Shown: positions 8,090 through 17,661, counted from the stretch's first letter. The stretch is 64,000 bases of DNA from Thiomonas sp. X19 (GCF_900089495.1 NZ_LT605203.1:3345621-3409620), one strand, 5' to 3'. Made by a program: numbers and translations. Notes: generated by a model not told the origin, from the sequence alone.

Positions 8090-10710
8090 GATGAATCTCC
8101 TGGATGGTTTGTCTGGTCGTGGTGTCCTTGGTGTTCAAGCTCAACCTCATAGTCGATCTCGGCGCAAATCCGCTCAAGCTCGGCAACCGCATCGGCGGCC
8201 CACTCATGATCGAGGTCTGTGCATTCACGGCCGTCCAGTGCGTCGCTCTGCTCCTGGCCCCCGGGCGCCACGATGTCGAGTAATGGAGATCCCGTAGCAT
8301 CCGCGGGCTTCGGATCGGCGCTATGTTGCCCACTGGACCCATCCCGCCGTGCGCTGGTTGGGGTTTGCAGTTCAGGATTTTCTTTGCCCCTGCCGTTGTC
8401 TTTGTCTTCGCCTTGGAAACCTGTTCCCATGTCCTCAAGATCTTGTATGCATGGGAACAGGTTTTTCCTGGGGCGTCCGCCAGCGCTGGCGGGAGGCAGT
8501 TTGCCTTGGGCGCGAAGCTCGGTCAGACGCGCTGAAATCGTGGTGTCACGAGGCGCGGCCCTGTTTGCTGCCTGGATAGATTGCCGCACCGCAGAGCGGC
8601 TCACCGTCGCACCGGACTCAAGCAAGGCATTGACGGCCTCATCGATGGCATCCACCCCGCCCCCACGGTTGTAGTAGTCCTCGGCCGTCCGGTGCACCGT
8701 GTTCTGGACACGATCATGGATCGTCACACCATACCGACCCAGCGCCGCGTCGAACTCGGCCGACTGCAGCCCACCCCAAAGCTGAACGGTCAGCGGTGGG
8801 CCATCGTGGTTCACCGCCCGATTGCGCCCGATAGCCTGGGCGACCGTCTGGGCATACTCATCCAGTAGCCACCCCCTGACCTCTGGCTGCGTCGGCAGAC
8901 GCACGCCATGGTTGGCCTTGCCGTCGTCCATGATGCGATCCCACTCCGGCCGATACAACCCAGCCAGGGCCAGGGCAGCGCGGATCGCTGCATACAACCC
9001 CGCGATGCGCTCGGGCGAGAGCAGCGGCATACCGACCAGCGCGAGGTGATGCTTCTTCCAGTCGTTTTGGCCGCGTTCATGCTTGCCGTACCAGCCCACA
9101 GCAACACCCCTCTTGCTCTTGAACTCACCTGCCGCATTCAACGCGGCCAACGGCGCCTGGTGGGCCTCTTGTGCGTAACGGAGATAGGACTTGTGGGTGA
9201 TGACGGCGGCGGGCCGTGGCAGTTGTGCAGCGATCTTCTCCAAGTCCGACATGTAGGTCTTCGCGGCTCGCGGGTACTCCTTGGACTTCACCTGGCCCCG
9301 GGCATACAAGTGCCCCATGTGCCGGGTCACAACCATGTTCTGTTCGGCCTGGGCTTCATGGATAGCCCCATCGACCGCTGTGATCAACTGGCGCATCGGG
9401 ATCGACATGGTGGCGTCCAGAAAAATGATGCTGCCGCTTCGGATGGCCCACTCGATGACGGGCGAGACTTCGTAGAGGAACAGGTGTCCAGCCTCTTGCC
9501 GCAGTGTGCCATCTTTGCAGTTCTGCGCCAGCGTGGACAAGGCGCGCAAGGGGATGAAGAACTCATCATCGTCAGCGTCGTAGCTGATCCCCTCCCAGTC
9601 TGCCGTGCCGGTCATGCTCGCACCGGCGCGCTGGATTTGCTTGTGCAGATTGATGACGCGTTCGGCGTCCAGCGCCTGGTCGCTGCCGATCCAGGCGCCG
9701 AGGTCTTGGAACAAGGCCTCGATCTTGGGCAGCAGATCCAGGAGAGCACGGGCTTTACCCAACTCATCCTGGTCGTGTTCATCAAGGTTTTCACGCCTGC
9801 TCAGCCGCGCAATGGTCTTGGCGGTGCGCTCGCGCAGGCTTGGCAACCGATCGCGCCATGTCGAGACATGGCCGGGGCCGACATCGATCTCGCGGGCCAT
9901 CGCGGTGCGCTCGTCCACGATCACCAACCGCTGGGCTTGGCGCGTGATGACGTGCCCATCATGCTCTTGCCAAATGGCCATCGCCTCGCTGAAGCCCGCC
10001 GCGGGCGCCACCAGGATCTGCGCCGAAAGCTGTTTGGGCAAACCAAGGTGCAGGAAGTGGCACGGCGGCGTCTTCGCTGGATCGAGGCCGTTCACCTTGA
10101 AAAATTCCCTGCACTTCTCGACCCGCGCCGCGTCGCGCACAAAGTGCAGCACGCCGGATGCCCCGTTCGGGCAGGTCTTGCACAACGATTGCGCCGGCCG
10201 ATGGTTGTTGTCTCCGGCCCTGGAGACGGGATCGATCTTGTAGCAGGTGTGGTCGCCCTGTTCCGTGCTATTCAGGCCGTCCTGTGGCGCTTTCCGGCCG
10301 AAATAGTGAACGGCGCCTGGATTCCGATGGCAGTATTCGTCCGCCAGCTCGTGGGTTGGGGTCAGGATCAGGATGGGCAGGCCGGCAGCTTTGGCCATCA
10401 GCACCTGCGCATCGACTTGTCGGCTTTTGCCCAGCCCAACGGTCGCCGCGACGCCCATGGGTGCCAGCGGCGGTGGCATGGGCCGTTTGGGTGAGCCCCG
10501 GGCGCGCGCAGCATTGGCCGCGCGAATTGATTCAACAGCCTCACTTCTTGACTTGTGTTGATCAAAGTAATTTTCCATGGCCGACGCCATGGCAGCGCGC
10601 GCGGGCGCAAGCTCTTCTTCACGAGTTGCGACGGGGCGGGGGCGAGGGCGAGGGTGTTCGGCAGGCGAGGCAACGGCCAGGCCCGCCGCCAAGGTGGCGG
10701 TGGTGGGCAT
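8086..10710 (-). CDS. Large helicase-like ATPase with Cys cluster
   Basis: This 874-residue protein has a P-loop (VGLGKS, residues 91-96), a motif Ia-like ILTPTHELADEY (115-126) and a Walker B-like VIVDERT (263-269), as in superfamily 2 helicases. Between motifs I and II lie Cys156, 177, 180, 200 and 217, the place where XPD/DinG helicases hold an iron-sulfur cluster. The C-terminal third includes a DNA-binding-like segment and Gly/Pro/Asp-rich low complexity. It is probably a replication or maintenance helicase of the mobile element. Motifs V-VI were not clearly found, so catalytic competence is unproved. Confidence 0.55.
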   Translation of the reverse strand: MPTTATLAAGLAVASPAEHPRPRPRPVATREEELAPARAAMASAMENYFDQHKSRSEAVESIRAANAARARGSPKRPMPPPLAPMGVAATVGLGKSRQVDAQVLMAKAAGLPILILTPTHELADEYCHRNPGAVHYFGRKAPQDGLNSTEQGDHTCYKIDPVSRAGDNNHRPAQSLCKTCPNGASGVLHFVRDAARVEKCREFFKVNGLDPAKTPPCHFLHLGLPKQLSAQILVAPAAGFSEAMAIWQEHDGHVITRQAQRLVIVDERTAMAREIDVGPGHVSTWRDRLPSLRERTAKTIARLSRRENLDEHDQDELGKARALLDLLPKIEALFQDLGAWIGSDQALDAERVINLHKQIQRAGASMTGTADWEGISYDADDDEFFIPLRALSTLAQNCKDGTLRQEAGHLFLYEVSPVIEWAIRSGSIIFLDATMSIPMRQLITAVDGAIHEAQAEQNMVVTRHMGHLYARGQVKSKEYPRAAKTYMSDLEKIAAQLPRPAAVITHKSYLRYAQEAHQAPLAALNAAGEFKSKRGVAVGWYGKHERGQNDWKKHHLALVGMPLLSPERIAGLYAAIRAALALAGLYRPEWDRIMDDGKANHGVRLPTQPEVRGWLLDEYAQTVAQAIGRNRAVNHDGPPLTVQLWGGLQSAEFDAALGRYGVTIHDRVQNTVHRTAEDYYNRGGGVDAIDEAVNALLESGATVSRSAVRQSIQAANRAAPRDTTISARLTELRAQGKLPPASAGGRPRKNLFPCIQDLEDMGTGFQGEDKDNGRGKENPELQTPTSARRDGSSGQHSADPKPADATGSPLLDIVAPGGQEQSDALDGRECTDLDHEWAADAVAELERICAEIDYEVELEHQGHHDQTNHPGDSS

Positions 10711-10719
10711 GGTCGGACC

Positions 10720-11175
10720 TCAGGCTTTGGCTTTGTTACGCGGGCGGCCAGGCTTGCGCTTGGCCTTGTCGGCGGTGTCGCCTGGGCTCGACGTCGAAAT
10801 TTGATCGGCGAAGTTCCAAACGGAACTCGCGGGCGCTGCGACTGCCGGCTCGGTGGCCGCTGGGTATGCGAGGCCAGCCACAACGTGTTTACCAAACACC
10901 ACTTCAGCCCACGCGAGCGCAGTTGCAACGTGCCAAAGCAGAGGCTGTTTTTTCTTTCCTGGTCTCAAAACGCGAGGCGGGAGCGAGGTTGGGTTTTGCG
11001 AGCACGCACCTCTGATTGCGGCTTCTGTGCCGAGGAATGGCAGCAACTTTGACAGTTCTCCCGGACCGACGAACCCGGCGGGGATTTTGGCTTTGCTGCC
11101 AATCGGCCGCCCGCCTTTGGGATGGCCGGCTTTACTGAGTTTTGTTTTGGGTTGGGTTTGAGTTTGAGTTTGCAT
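10720..11175 (-). CDS. AT-hook-like basic protein
   Basis: The 151-residue product starts with repeated Gln-Thr codons. It contains two glycine/arginine patches of AT-hook type (PKGGRPIGSK near the N-terminus and KRKPGRPRNKAK at the C-terminus) around a middle segment with a LAWAEVVFGKHVVAGLAYP helix. It is the first gene of the leftward operon, nine bases upstream of the ATPase gene. A DNA-binding or regulatory role is inferred. A hairpin covers its ribosome site. Confidence 0.55.
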   Translation of the reverse strand: MQTQTQTQPKTKLSKAGHPKGGRPIGSKAKIPAGFVGPGELSKLLPFLGTEAAIRGACSQNPTSLPPRVLRPGKKKQPLLWHVATALAWAEVVFGKHVVAGLAYPAATEPAVAAPASSVWNFADQISTSSPGDTADKAKRKPGRPRNKAKA

Positions 11176-11177
11176 CT

Positions 11178-11197
11178 CTGCACCTTTTTGGGTGCAG
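11178..11197 (-). promoter_or_regulatory. Hairpin over ribosome-binding site
   Basis: A perfect 7-bp inverted repeat, CTGCACC and GGTGCAG with a 6-base loop, ends two bases before the ATG at 11175. The 3' arm includes the only Shine-Dalgarno-like AGGTG. The transcript could therefore hide its own ribosome site. Confidence 0.4.
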
Positions 11198-11260
11198 CCC
11201 TGCCAGGGGGTGGGATGCTTCGTCGGCCGCGCGAGGAGAGGGCGGGCTGTCTTTTGAACT

Positions 11261-11289
11261 AATTCACCCGCGCGGGACGCGGGTGAATT
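11261..11289. terminator. Perfect 11-bp inverted repeat
   Basis: AATTCACCCGC at 11261-11271 pairs perfectly with GCGGGTGAATT at 11279-11289 across a 7-base loop. It overlaps the stop codon of the 212-aa gene. There is no T-run, so it may be a factor-assisted terminator or a binding site. Confidence 0.45.
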
Positions 11290-11902
11290 GAGGGCGTTGG
11301 GAAAGGATGCGGGGGGTCAGTGAAATTGATGCAATGGGTCTTTCGCCCAAAACATCTGGTGGGCCATCGAGGCAACCGCTCGTGAAGTCGCGCGCCCTTG
11401 CGCCGGCCGTCGCTGCCGTCGCTGGGGCCAGATCATCTTTTTCCTCAGGATCTCGCTCAGCCGCAATCGCCCGCGCATCCATCTGCGCCGCCTGGCGAGC
11501 TAACAAGGCTGAAAGGGCTGCAGCCAGAACCCTAGACTTAGAAACAGAGGATTGAGACATGCCCTCGCATGGACCACAGGCAGCATCACGCTTGGCAAGT
11601 TCCAAGCGGTAGGCTGTCGAGCCCAAGACTTTTTCTGCCCAAGCAAACCATCGCAAACCAGTCTGCTTGCGCCTGGCATAGTATTTTTTCCTTTTCTCTT
11701 CCTCAGCGCGGCTCAGATCTGCGCGCTCCACTTGAGCCTCGTGGATCGCAATGGCCTCGTCTCTTGTGCCAACTGGGAACCCATCCTCTGCATGCGCCAC
11801 GTCTTCCAAGATAAACAGTTCACCAATCGATTCTCCGCCGTCCGGATTAGACCGCAGCGCCTCGTCAAGTGGCGACGCAAACTGAATGTCTATATTAATC
11901 AT
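11264..11902 (-). CDS. Hypothetical protein (212 aa)
   Basis: The N-terminal 60 residues are acidic. A charged helical stretch (RAEEEKRKKYYARRKQTG) leads into a WFAWAEKVLGS segment. The C-terminus is Ala/Arg-rich. No family was recognised. It is the right-most leftward gene of the conjugative module, next to the tRNA-derived boundary. AT-rich DNA upstream suggests its own promoter. Confidence 0.5.
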   Translation of the reverse strand: MINIDIQFASPLDEALRSNPDGGESIGELFILEDVAHAEDGFPVGTRDEAIAIHEAQVERADLSRAEEEKRKKYYARRKQTGLRWFAWAEKVLGSTAYRLELAKRDAACGPCEGMSQSSVSKSRVLAAALSALLARQAAQMDARAIAAERDPEEKDDLAPATAATAGARARDFTSGCLDGPPDVLGERPIASISLTPRILSQRPQFTRVPRG

Positions 11903-12290
11903 AAATTCACGCTATCACACAAAATGTTGTCCGCAACAAAGACCATAGAAATTAGTCAACAAATTTCGGGGGCGAATGACTGATGGGGTAAGCATACCAC
12001 TAAAAATCTCCAGTGAACCATTTTTTTTTGGCTTTGTCGCTTACTCATGCTCTTTCCACATCAACCCGCCATGAATTTCTCGTTCAGGATCAGAACCTTC
12101 ACAAACGCGAAAACGATTGTGCCAACAAACAACCGCATTCCTGGTTCAATTCTGGTTCACTCAATGAACCAAACAACAACCATAAAGAAATAGGTCATCA
12201 ATCACAAACAATTGCTGCAAGTCATTGTAAAAATTGATGATTTATCGATGGCACACAGAGAGAACAAGGGCTTAGACGATGCATATTTTT
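11903..12290. other. AT-rich intergenic end of left element
   Basis: About 390 bases without a convincing gene are clearly more AT-rich than the surroundings. They contain repeated TGGTTCA and inverse TGAACCA motifs near 12140-12170 and a T-run near 12020. This is probably the right terminus of the conjugative element next to the tRNA fragment, with a promoter for the leftward gene. Confidence 0.4.
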
Positions 12291-12338
12291 GGACTGTTAA
12301 TCCGCAGGTCCCTGGTTCGAGCCCAGGTCGGGGAGCCA
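12291..12338 (+). repeat. attL: tRNA-Asn 3' fragment, attachment site 1
   Basis: The sequence reads as the 3' part of a tRNA-Asn gene from the anticodon arm (GGACTGTTAATCC, anticodon GTT) through the T-arm GGTTCGAGCC to GGGGAGCCA with encoded CCA. The 5' half is missing. Such fragments mark the ends of elements that integrate into tRNA genes. Together with the following hairpin it recurs at 17779. Confidence 0.85.
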
Positions 12339-12416
12339 CCAAACACAGAGGAAAATCAAGGCCTTACAGCGCAAGCTGTCGGGCCTTGATGCATTTTGGG
12401 TCCGATTCCGGGCGGA

Positions 12417-12437
12417 TGTCAGTGACGTTGTCAGTGA
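12417..12437 (+). repeat. TGTCAGTGA arm-type repeats, left
   Basis: Two copies of TGTCAGTGA start 12 bases apart at 12417 and 12429, beside attachment site 1. The same pair with the same spacing lies at 17641-17661, and a single copy at 17902. They are candidate arm-binding sites of the integrase. Confidence 0.45.
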
Positions 12438-12658
12438 CGTCAGGTCGCCGAGCGTCGCGTGATGTCGCGCGCAGGCTACAACGCGAGGGGTGTCATCCGA
12501 CACCTCCGCTGCAAGGCCGGCGTCCAATCTAAACGCGGTTGCTTCACCACAAGTCCCCTCAACTCCTTAGGACTTGTCATGACGCAACCCGCCGCATCAC
12601 CCCTATCGTTCCCCGCACGCCATCTAGCGCACAGCACCGTCCTGCGCGGAGGTGCCCG

Positions 12659-14029
12659 ATGAAGCCCTTCCAAATCTCCGGCCGCCAGGGTTGGCACGCC
12701 GAGGTCCTCCTCGCTGACGGACGCACGGCGCGCAAAAAATTCAAGCTCAAACACGAGGCGCAGACCTGGATGACCCAGGAACAGGCCAAGGCCGATGCCG
12801 CGCAGGCCCCATCGTTCGGTGGGCCTGGCAAGCTGACCCTGGGCGCCTTGCTGGTGGAATACGCCAAGCTCAAAACGCTGGTCAAAGGCGGCTATCGGGC
12901 CGAACTCACCCGCATCAACCACTATGTCATCGCGGCCGGGCTGCCGCCCCTGCTTGTCGAAGTCGACGCCGCTGGCCGGCGCTACCTGCGCACCCAGACC
13001 ACGGAGGCGGCCGTGCCGAAGGGCTGGGCCCATTACCTGGAGAAGCGACGCGCGCAGTCCGCGCGCACCTACGCCCTCATCGCCCAACTGGGCGCCAAGC
13101 TGTGCAGCGCCATCACCAGCGCGGACATCGCGTTGCTGCAAACCACCATGAAAGCCGACCAGCTCTCCGAGAGCACGGCGCAAAAGGAAATCGCGCTGCT
13201 CAAGGCCTGCTTCAACGTCGCCATCTCCACCTGGAAGTGGAAGCACTTCGAAAACCCCTGCGTCGGCGTCAAACTGGGCAAGTCCGAAAAGCGTTTTGTC
13301 AGCATCAGCGCCGCACAGATGGACGCCCTGATTGCGGCGCTGGCGCGGTGCGATAACCCGCAGTTCTGGCCTCTGGTGGAACTGGCCATGAGCTCGGCCA
13401 TGCGCAAAGGCAGTCTGCTGACGCTGCGCTGGGACCACCTCGACCTGGAGGGCCGGCAGGCCAAAATCTGGGCCAAAGGCCGCTGGGCGCAGATTCCGCT
13501 GAGCCGCCGCTCGGTGGACATTCTTGGACGCGTGCCGCGCACCGATGCAAGCCGTGTCTTCACGATGAGTACGAACGTCGTCGACATGGCCTGGGACGGC
13601 GTGCGCCAGCGAGCCGGAGTGCCCACGCTGCAGTTCCGCGACCTGCGCCACCGCGCACCGACGTATTACGCGCGCAAGGGGGCCACGGTCACGGCCATCA
13701 AGCAGTTACTCGGCCACACCACGACCCGCATGGCCGAGGTGTACATCGATATGGCGGCCGACGATGTCGTCCATGAGCTCGACCGTCTGGACGGCGATGT
13801 GGGACCCAGCACGGCAGCCCTGCCACCGGTCCACGACCCCGATGGTCGCAAGAAGCATCCGCGCGCACGTCAAGCCCAAGGGGGCCTGCGCAAGGAGGGT
13901 GTCGAGCCCACCCACGATGCGCATGCCGATGCCTGCAAGCAGCAGGCGCCGGAAGAACCCGCGAATGCGGCCCCCTCCACGGCCAACAATGTGGTTTATC
14001 TCAGCCTCCTCCCGAAGCGCGTGGCCTGA
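12659..14029 (+). CDS. int: Tyrosine recombinase / integrase
   Basis: This 456-residue phage-type integrase has a SAM-like core-binding domain at about residues 60-200. Catalytic features are an Arg in MSSAMRKGSLLTLRW, the FRDLRHRAPTYYARKG box (H-x-x-R variant with Pro) and LGHTTTRMAEVYID with the nucleophilic Tyr. ATG 12659 has GGAGG upstream; the longer frame starts in the attachment region. It lies 320 bases inside the tRNA-Asn fragment and so probably integrates into that gene. The last 70 residues are a low-complexity tail. Confidence 0.88.
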   Translation: MKPFQISGRQGWHAEVLLADGRTARKKFKLKHEAQTWMTQEQAKADAAQAPSFGGPGKLTLGALLVEYAKLKTLVKGGYRAELTRINHYVIAAGLPPLLVEVDAAGRRYLRTQTTEAAVPKGWAHYLEKRRAQSARTYALIAQLGAKLCSAITSADIALLQTTMKADQLSESTAQKEIALLKACFNVAISTWKWKHFENPCVGVKLGKSEKRFVSISAAQMDALIAALARCDNPQFWPLVELAMSSAMRKGSLLTLRWDHLDLEGRQAKIWAKGRWAQIPLSRRSVDILGRVPRTDASRVFTMSTNVVDMAWDGVRQRAGVPTLQFRDLRHRAPTYYARKGATVTAIKQLLGHTTTRMAEVYIDMAADDVVHELDRLDGDVGPSTAALPPVHDPDGRKKHPRARQAQGGLRKEGVEPTHDAHADACKQQAPEEPANAAPSTANNVVYLSLLPKRVA

Positions 14030-14150
14030 TGCAGCCAGCGACAGCGGCCCCGGGACGCTTGGTCTTCCCGGGGCCGTTTGAAGCGAGGGTTGAGGATGCT
14101 GGAACTGCGCGGCGGAGGTCGATTGCAGTGGCCTCGGCAGGCCAGGTCGG

Positions 14151-14516
14151 TCAGCGTGTGTTGGGACGCCCAGGGCGCTTGGTGGTGAGGGCGGCGGGCA
14201 CCGATGGTGCAGGCCCCCGCTTGCTTGCAGGGGCTGGCGGCTCCATGTCCGCGACATCGGCGACCGCCAGGACCGTCGAGACCCCACCTTGCAGCAGCGG
14301 CGCCTGCGTCTGCCCCGCCGGCGCCCAGGCCAACTGGGCTTGTCGCTGGCGCTGCAGCCATTGCTGGACCACGGACGCGAACCACAGGGCTTCCTTGCCA
14401 TGCCGCAAGGCGGGAGGAAAGGCATCGGCACGCACCATGCGCTCCAGGGTACGTTCGCTGCAGCAGAGCAGCTGCGCCACGGTGGCTTTGGTCAGAAGAG
14501 GGTCGGCGTTCGTCAT
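14151..14516 (-). CDS. AlpA/excisionase-like HTH protein
   Basis: This 121-residue protein begins with a MerR/AlpA-like helix-turn-helix (LLTKATVAQLLCCSERTLERMVRAD) followed by an LRHGKEALWF segment typical of AlpA-family regulators or excisionases. The rest is an Ala/Pro-rich tail ending in a basic KRPGRP patch. It converges with int. A role in excision control is inferred. The start at 14516 begins the recognisable domain. Confidence 0.65.
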   Translation of the reverse strand: MTNADPLLTKATVAQLLCCSERTLERMVRADAFPPALRHGKEALWFASVVQQWLQRQRQAQLAWAPAGQTQAPLLQGGVSTVLAVADVADMEPPAPASKRGPAPSVPAALTTKRPGRPNTR

Positions 14517-14770
14517 GATGCTGCTCACAGCAGAGTGGTTGGAGCAGCGTGTAGCGCGTGGGTTTATGCCCATGCCACGCACGGCCACGGGAGCGTGAAC
14601 CATGGACGCTTTTGCGCAATATGTTGGCTCCGACCCGGAGCGCCCTTCGATTTGAGGGCCGGCCGGTCAGCTGCAAGGCCGGGTTTCCTTCCCCCAAACT
14701 TGAGGCGCCCCTGATGGGCCGTGCCGGGGCAGCCATGCGCGAGCACGGCCTTGATGCAAAATCACTAGCG

Positions 14771-14783
14771 GTACGGACCGTAC
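14771..14783. promoter_or_regulatory. Palindromic operator candidate
   Basis: GTACGG-A-CCGTAC is a perfect palindrome 13 bases long. It lies 15 bases before the GGAGG ribosome site of the truncated nuclease gene. The AlpA-like protein nearby is a possible ligand, by inference. Confidence 0.35.
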
Positions 14784-14808
14784 TGGCGCCGTTGACGGAG
14801 GATATGAC

Positions 14809-15678
14809 ATGCTCACCAAGTCCGACCTGATGGCCTGGCGCCAATGTCCACGGATGCTGTGGCTGCATCACCATCCTCCGGAGCCGCAAACTTCTGCGTC
14901 TGTCCCCGTCGACCGCCGCACCCTCGACGGCCATCTCGTGGGCGAGTATGCGCGTCGGGATATCGGGGAGTACATCTGGCCGAACACCTCCGGGGACCCG
15001 GTGCGCGATGCCGCAGCAGCCTTGGCCGAACTGGTCGCCACCGTCGTGCTGCCGGCCGTGGAAATGCCCATGGTGCGCGACACCCTATATGCCCGTGCCG
15101 ACGTCTTGCTGCCCGAGGGACCGGGTTATGTCCTGCGCGAGACCAAGGCCTCGACCTTTCCCCTGAAAGCGGACAAGGTCACGCCCGCCGCACCCGAGGC
15201 GCACCACCTCGACGACGTCGCCACACAGGCCTGGGTGCTGGAAGGTGCCGGCCTTGCGCTGGCGCGTGCTGAACTCAATCTGCTGGACAACCACTGGCAG
15301 TACCCAGGCGCTGGCGACTACCGGGGCTTGTTTCGCCAACTGGATGTGACCGACGAAGTCCGCCCGCGCATGAACGACGTGCCTCGATGGCTGCAGGCGG
15401 CACAGAACGTGCTCGATGGCGCGATGCCCGAGGTCCGCACGGGCAAGCAATGCCACATCCCCTACCCCTGCCCCTATCAAGCGCTGTGCCAAACCCTGGA
15501 GCCGCCCGGCCCCGAACATCCGCTGAGTTTGCTCCCCGATACGGCAGGAAAGTCCTTGGCGCGCAAACTCGCCGAACAAGGCTATACGTCGCTTGGTCCC
15601 AATTCAGGCTCGCAGGCACCACCGCATGCACAGGAAGAACCCGAGCATTCGCCCACAGACGGCGTCCGAAGCCCATGA
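14809..15678 (+). pseudogene. Truncated Cas4-like/DUF2779 nuclease
   Basis: The N-terminal 260 residues look like the Cas4-like nuclease module of DUF2779 proteins. They start MLTKSDLMAWRQCPRMLWL, contain RADVLL and RETKAS (the D...E-x-K catalytic set), and end in CHIPYPCPYQALC, which with the N-terminal Cys could hold an iron-sulfur cluster. The usual C-terminal exonuclease-like half is absent. After about base 15595 the frame runs into DNA whose opposite strand encodes a membrane sensor, so the last 25 or so residues are foreign. Good RBS (GGAGG). Confidence 0.6.
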
Positions 15679-16687
15679 CCAGCGCGCCTGACGGCGACAT
15701 CCATCGCACGCTGGAGTAGCCCTGCTCCAACCACGCGTGCGCACCATAGGCAAAACTATCACGGAGATTGGCAACCACGGCCTCGGAGGGTGATTCGGGG
15801 TCTCCAGCATCCGCGCCCAGCACGGACCGGGTTGCCTTTTGTGCTTGCGTGATAGCACCCGTCATCGCCGCATCCATGGCCTGCCTTTGCGCCTGAACCA
15901 GATTCAGCATGAAGCTTTGCTCACGTGACACCATCTGCCGCTGCATGATGGCCAGCGCGCCAATTCCAATGACCAGCGCCACGAGAGTCAGTGCGGCAAG
16001 GGCCAGGAGATTGATTTTTTGGAAGTCGGACAAGGCGAACGTAGCGGGCCGGTCCGCTTGCGTCCACGCCACGAGGAGCGCGATTCCGAGCAGCACAAAC
16101 ACCAGGGCCGTCGTGGCGGCAAGTCCCGTTTGATGGGGCAGGACGTTCAGGAACTCAATGTGCAAAACATAGACCACGAGCCCGCCAAGGCCGACCCCAC
16201 CGAGCGCGACAATGGCCACGAGCGCCACCAGCCGTGCGTACACCCGCTTTGGCACGCCCAGGCTCAACATGGCGACACCGAGCATCAGCATGGCCGCGCT
16301 CGCATAAGGGGACGCGCGGCCCGGGTGTTCGTTGGCCCACTCCACAGCGGCATGCAAGGAGACGAAATCGAGGCCAACATCCCAACCCGTGAGGAGCTCA
16401 ACCAGGGAAAGCAAGCTGAGCATGACAATCGCGGCCCCAGCTGCGGCCACAACCTTGGTGCGTAACGGCTTTGGCAAACGCCCATGCGTCAACACCACAG
16501 CAGCGGCCAGGAGGTTGGTCGCGGCAACCCACAGCACGGTCGGAGGACCGGAGGTGACGTGCAACAGCAGAAACGTCATCGGCGTCAGCCACCCCAGCAC
16601 GACGCTCGCGGCAATGACCATGGCCCCCCCGGCTGCGAGCAGCCCGACCCTATCAAGCACACGTGGGGAAGGGGTCAAGTGCCTCAT
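15275..16687 (-). pseudogene. Truncated membrane sensor (signalling protein)
   Basis: The first 365 residues or so (16687 down to about 15600) form a sensor. It has seven or eight transmembrane helices (a MASE-like region) and then a soluble segment rich in Gln/Ala that reaches the WMSPSGALVMGFG stretch. Such N-termini normally precede GGDEF, EAL or kinase domains. Here the frame crosses the junction near 15600 into antisense of the Cas4-like gene, and the rest is meaningless. The output domain is lost. Both genes are broken at the same point. Confidence 0.55.
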
Positions 16688-17187
16688 TGCTGTGTCAAGC
16701 CGCCTCTACACGTTAACAATCGGATACTTCTCAGGGTGTCCATCCTAGGCGAGCCCGACCCTTTTGCCACGAGGCCTCAACGCAGAAAAACCGCGGAATG
16801 CCTACTTCGTCACGGGGATGCAGCTTTTATTCGCCCGCCCTTGGCCCCACCCAGCACATCTCGTGGGCTGACCAGCCGCGCGAGCGCTCGGACAATCCGT
16901 CTTCGCCGCGATTGCCGACAATGGCCATCCACACCCCAACCCGTGAGCCAGGGTCCGTTTCGAACATCGGCACCGCGACCCGGTCCCGTGTGGATAGGCC
17001 TGATGGCCATGCGACCAACACGCATGGTCGGGTCGACGCGTCCTGTCTTCGCCCTTGCGCCCGACATCCGCCTCGACCATGCCGTGCGCGGCCCCCTTGT
17101 CACGCCTGGGACCTTGCCACACGACGCCTGCTGGGCCGCCCCGCACGCACCAACGGCGGCGCACTTGTCGGCCCGTCCGGACCCTGG
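16688..17187. other. Gene-poor degraded segment
   Basis: About 500 bases between the sensor start and the EAL remnant hold no convincing gene. Open frames here are short, basic and mutually overlapping, as expected from high-GC shadow frames. It may be further decayed sequence of the EAL gene, but no motif could be assigned. Confidence 0.4.
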
Positions 17188-17520
17188 GCGTGCGCGTCGC
17201 CAGTGACGACGTCGGCACAGGCGATTCCAACCTGACGTACCTGAAGCACTTTCGGGCCACGCAGGTGAAAATCGACCGTTCATTCGTGCCGCATGGAGAC
17301 ACCGCCCGTGCCATCATGCATCGCATCCTCGGATGGCCCTTGGCCTGGACTTGCGGGTCCTCGCCGAGGACCTTGCGCTCCCGCCGTTCTGGCCATGCTC
17401 GGGGAACGCGGATGCGGTAAAGCCGAGGGCTTTCGGTTCCGGAACCTTTGGACGCCCGATGCAATCGCGGCGCTCTTTGGCGCGCTCCTGGGCCGAGGTT
17501 GTCTGCCGCGCCGACGCATT
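17188..17520 (+). pseudogene. EAL phosphodiesterase remnant
   Basis: Three EAL-domain blocks survive in successive frames. DDVGTGDSNLTYLKHFRATQVKIDRSF at 17200-17287 corresponds to the DDFGTG...KIDRSF motif. GLDLRVLAEDL near 17340 corresponds to GLxVVAEGVE. RGCGKAEGFRF near 17410 corresponds to GCDxxQGYLF. At least two frameshifts separate them. EAL domains degrade cyclic-di-GMP; this copy is inactive. Confidence 0.7.
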
Positions 17521-17640
17521 CCGCAGGGGCCCGCTAAACCGGTCAGACCGCGTCGTGCCGACGACGCCAGACGTGGCCCCGATGCGTCAGTCTTGCTGGA
17601 CGGCGCAACCGCATCTAGCATGGAGTCCGCAAGACAGGCT

Positions 17641-17661
17641 TGTCAGTGATTTTGTCAGTGA
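17641..17661 (+). repeat. TGTCAGTGA arm-type repeats, right
   Basis: Two copies of TGTCAGTGA start 12 bases apart (17641 and 17653), as near attachment site 1. A third copy is at 17902-17910. They flank attachment site 2 and are plausible integrase arm sites. Confidence 0.45.

Noticed and set aside
8908..10494. 528-aa plus-strand ORF opposite the helicase gene
   Set aside because: It is the antisense of a clearly coding gene with helicase motifs; its composition is typical of a mirror frame.
12291..12338. Functional tRNA-Asn gene
   Set aside because: The acceptor 5' strand and D-arm are missing on both copies, so these are 3' fragments only.
16802..17464. 220-aa minus-strand ORF in the degraded region
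   Set aside because: It is antisense to the EAL motifs on the plus strand and has a shadow-like composition.
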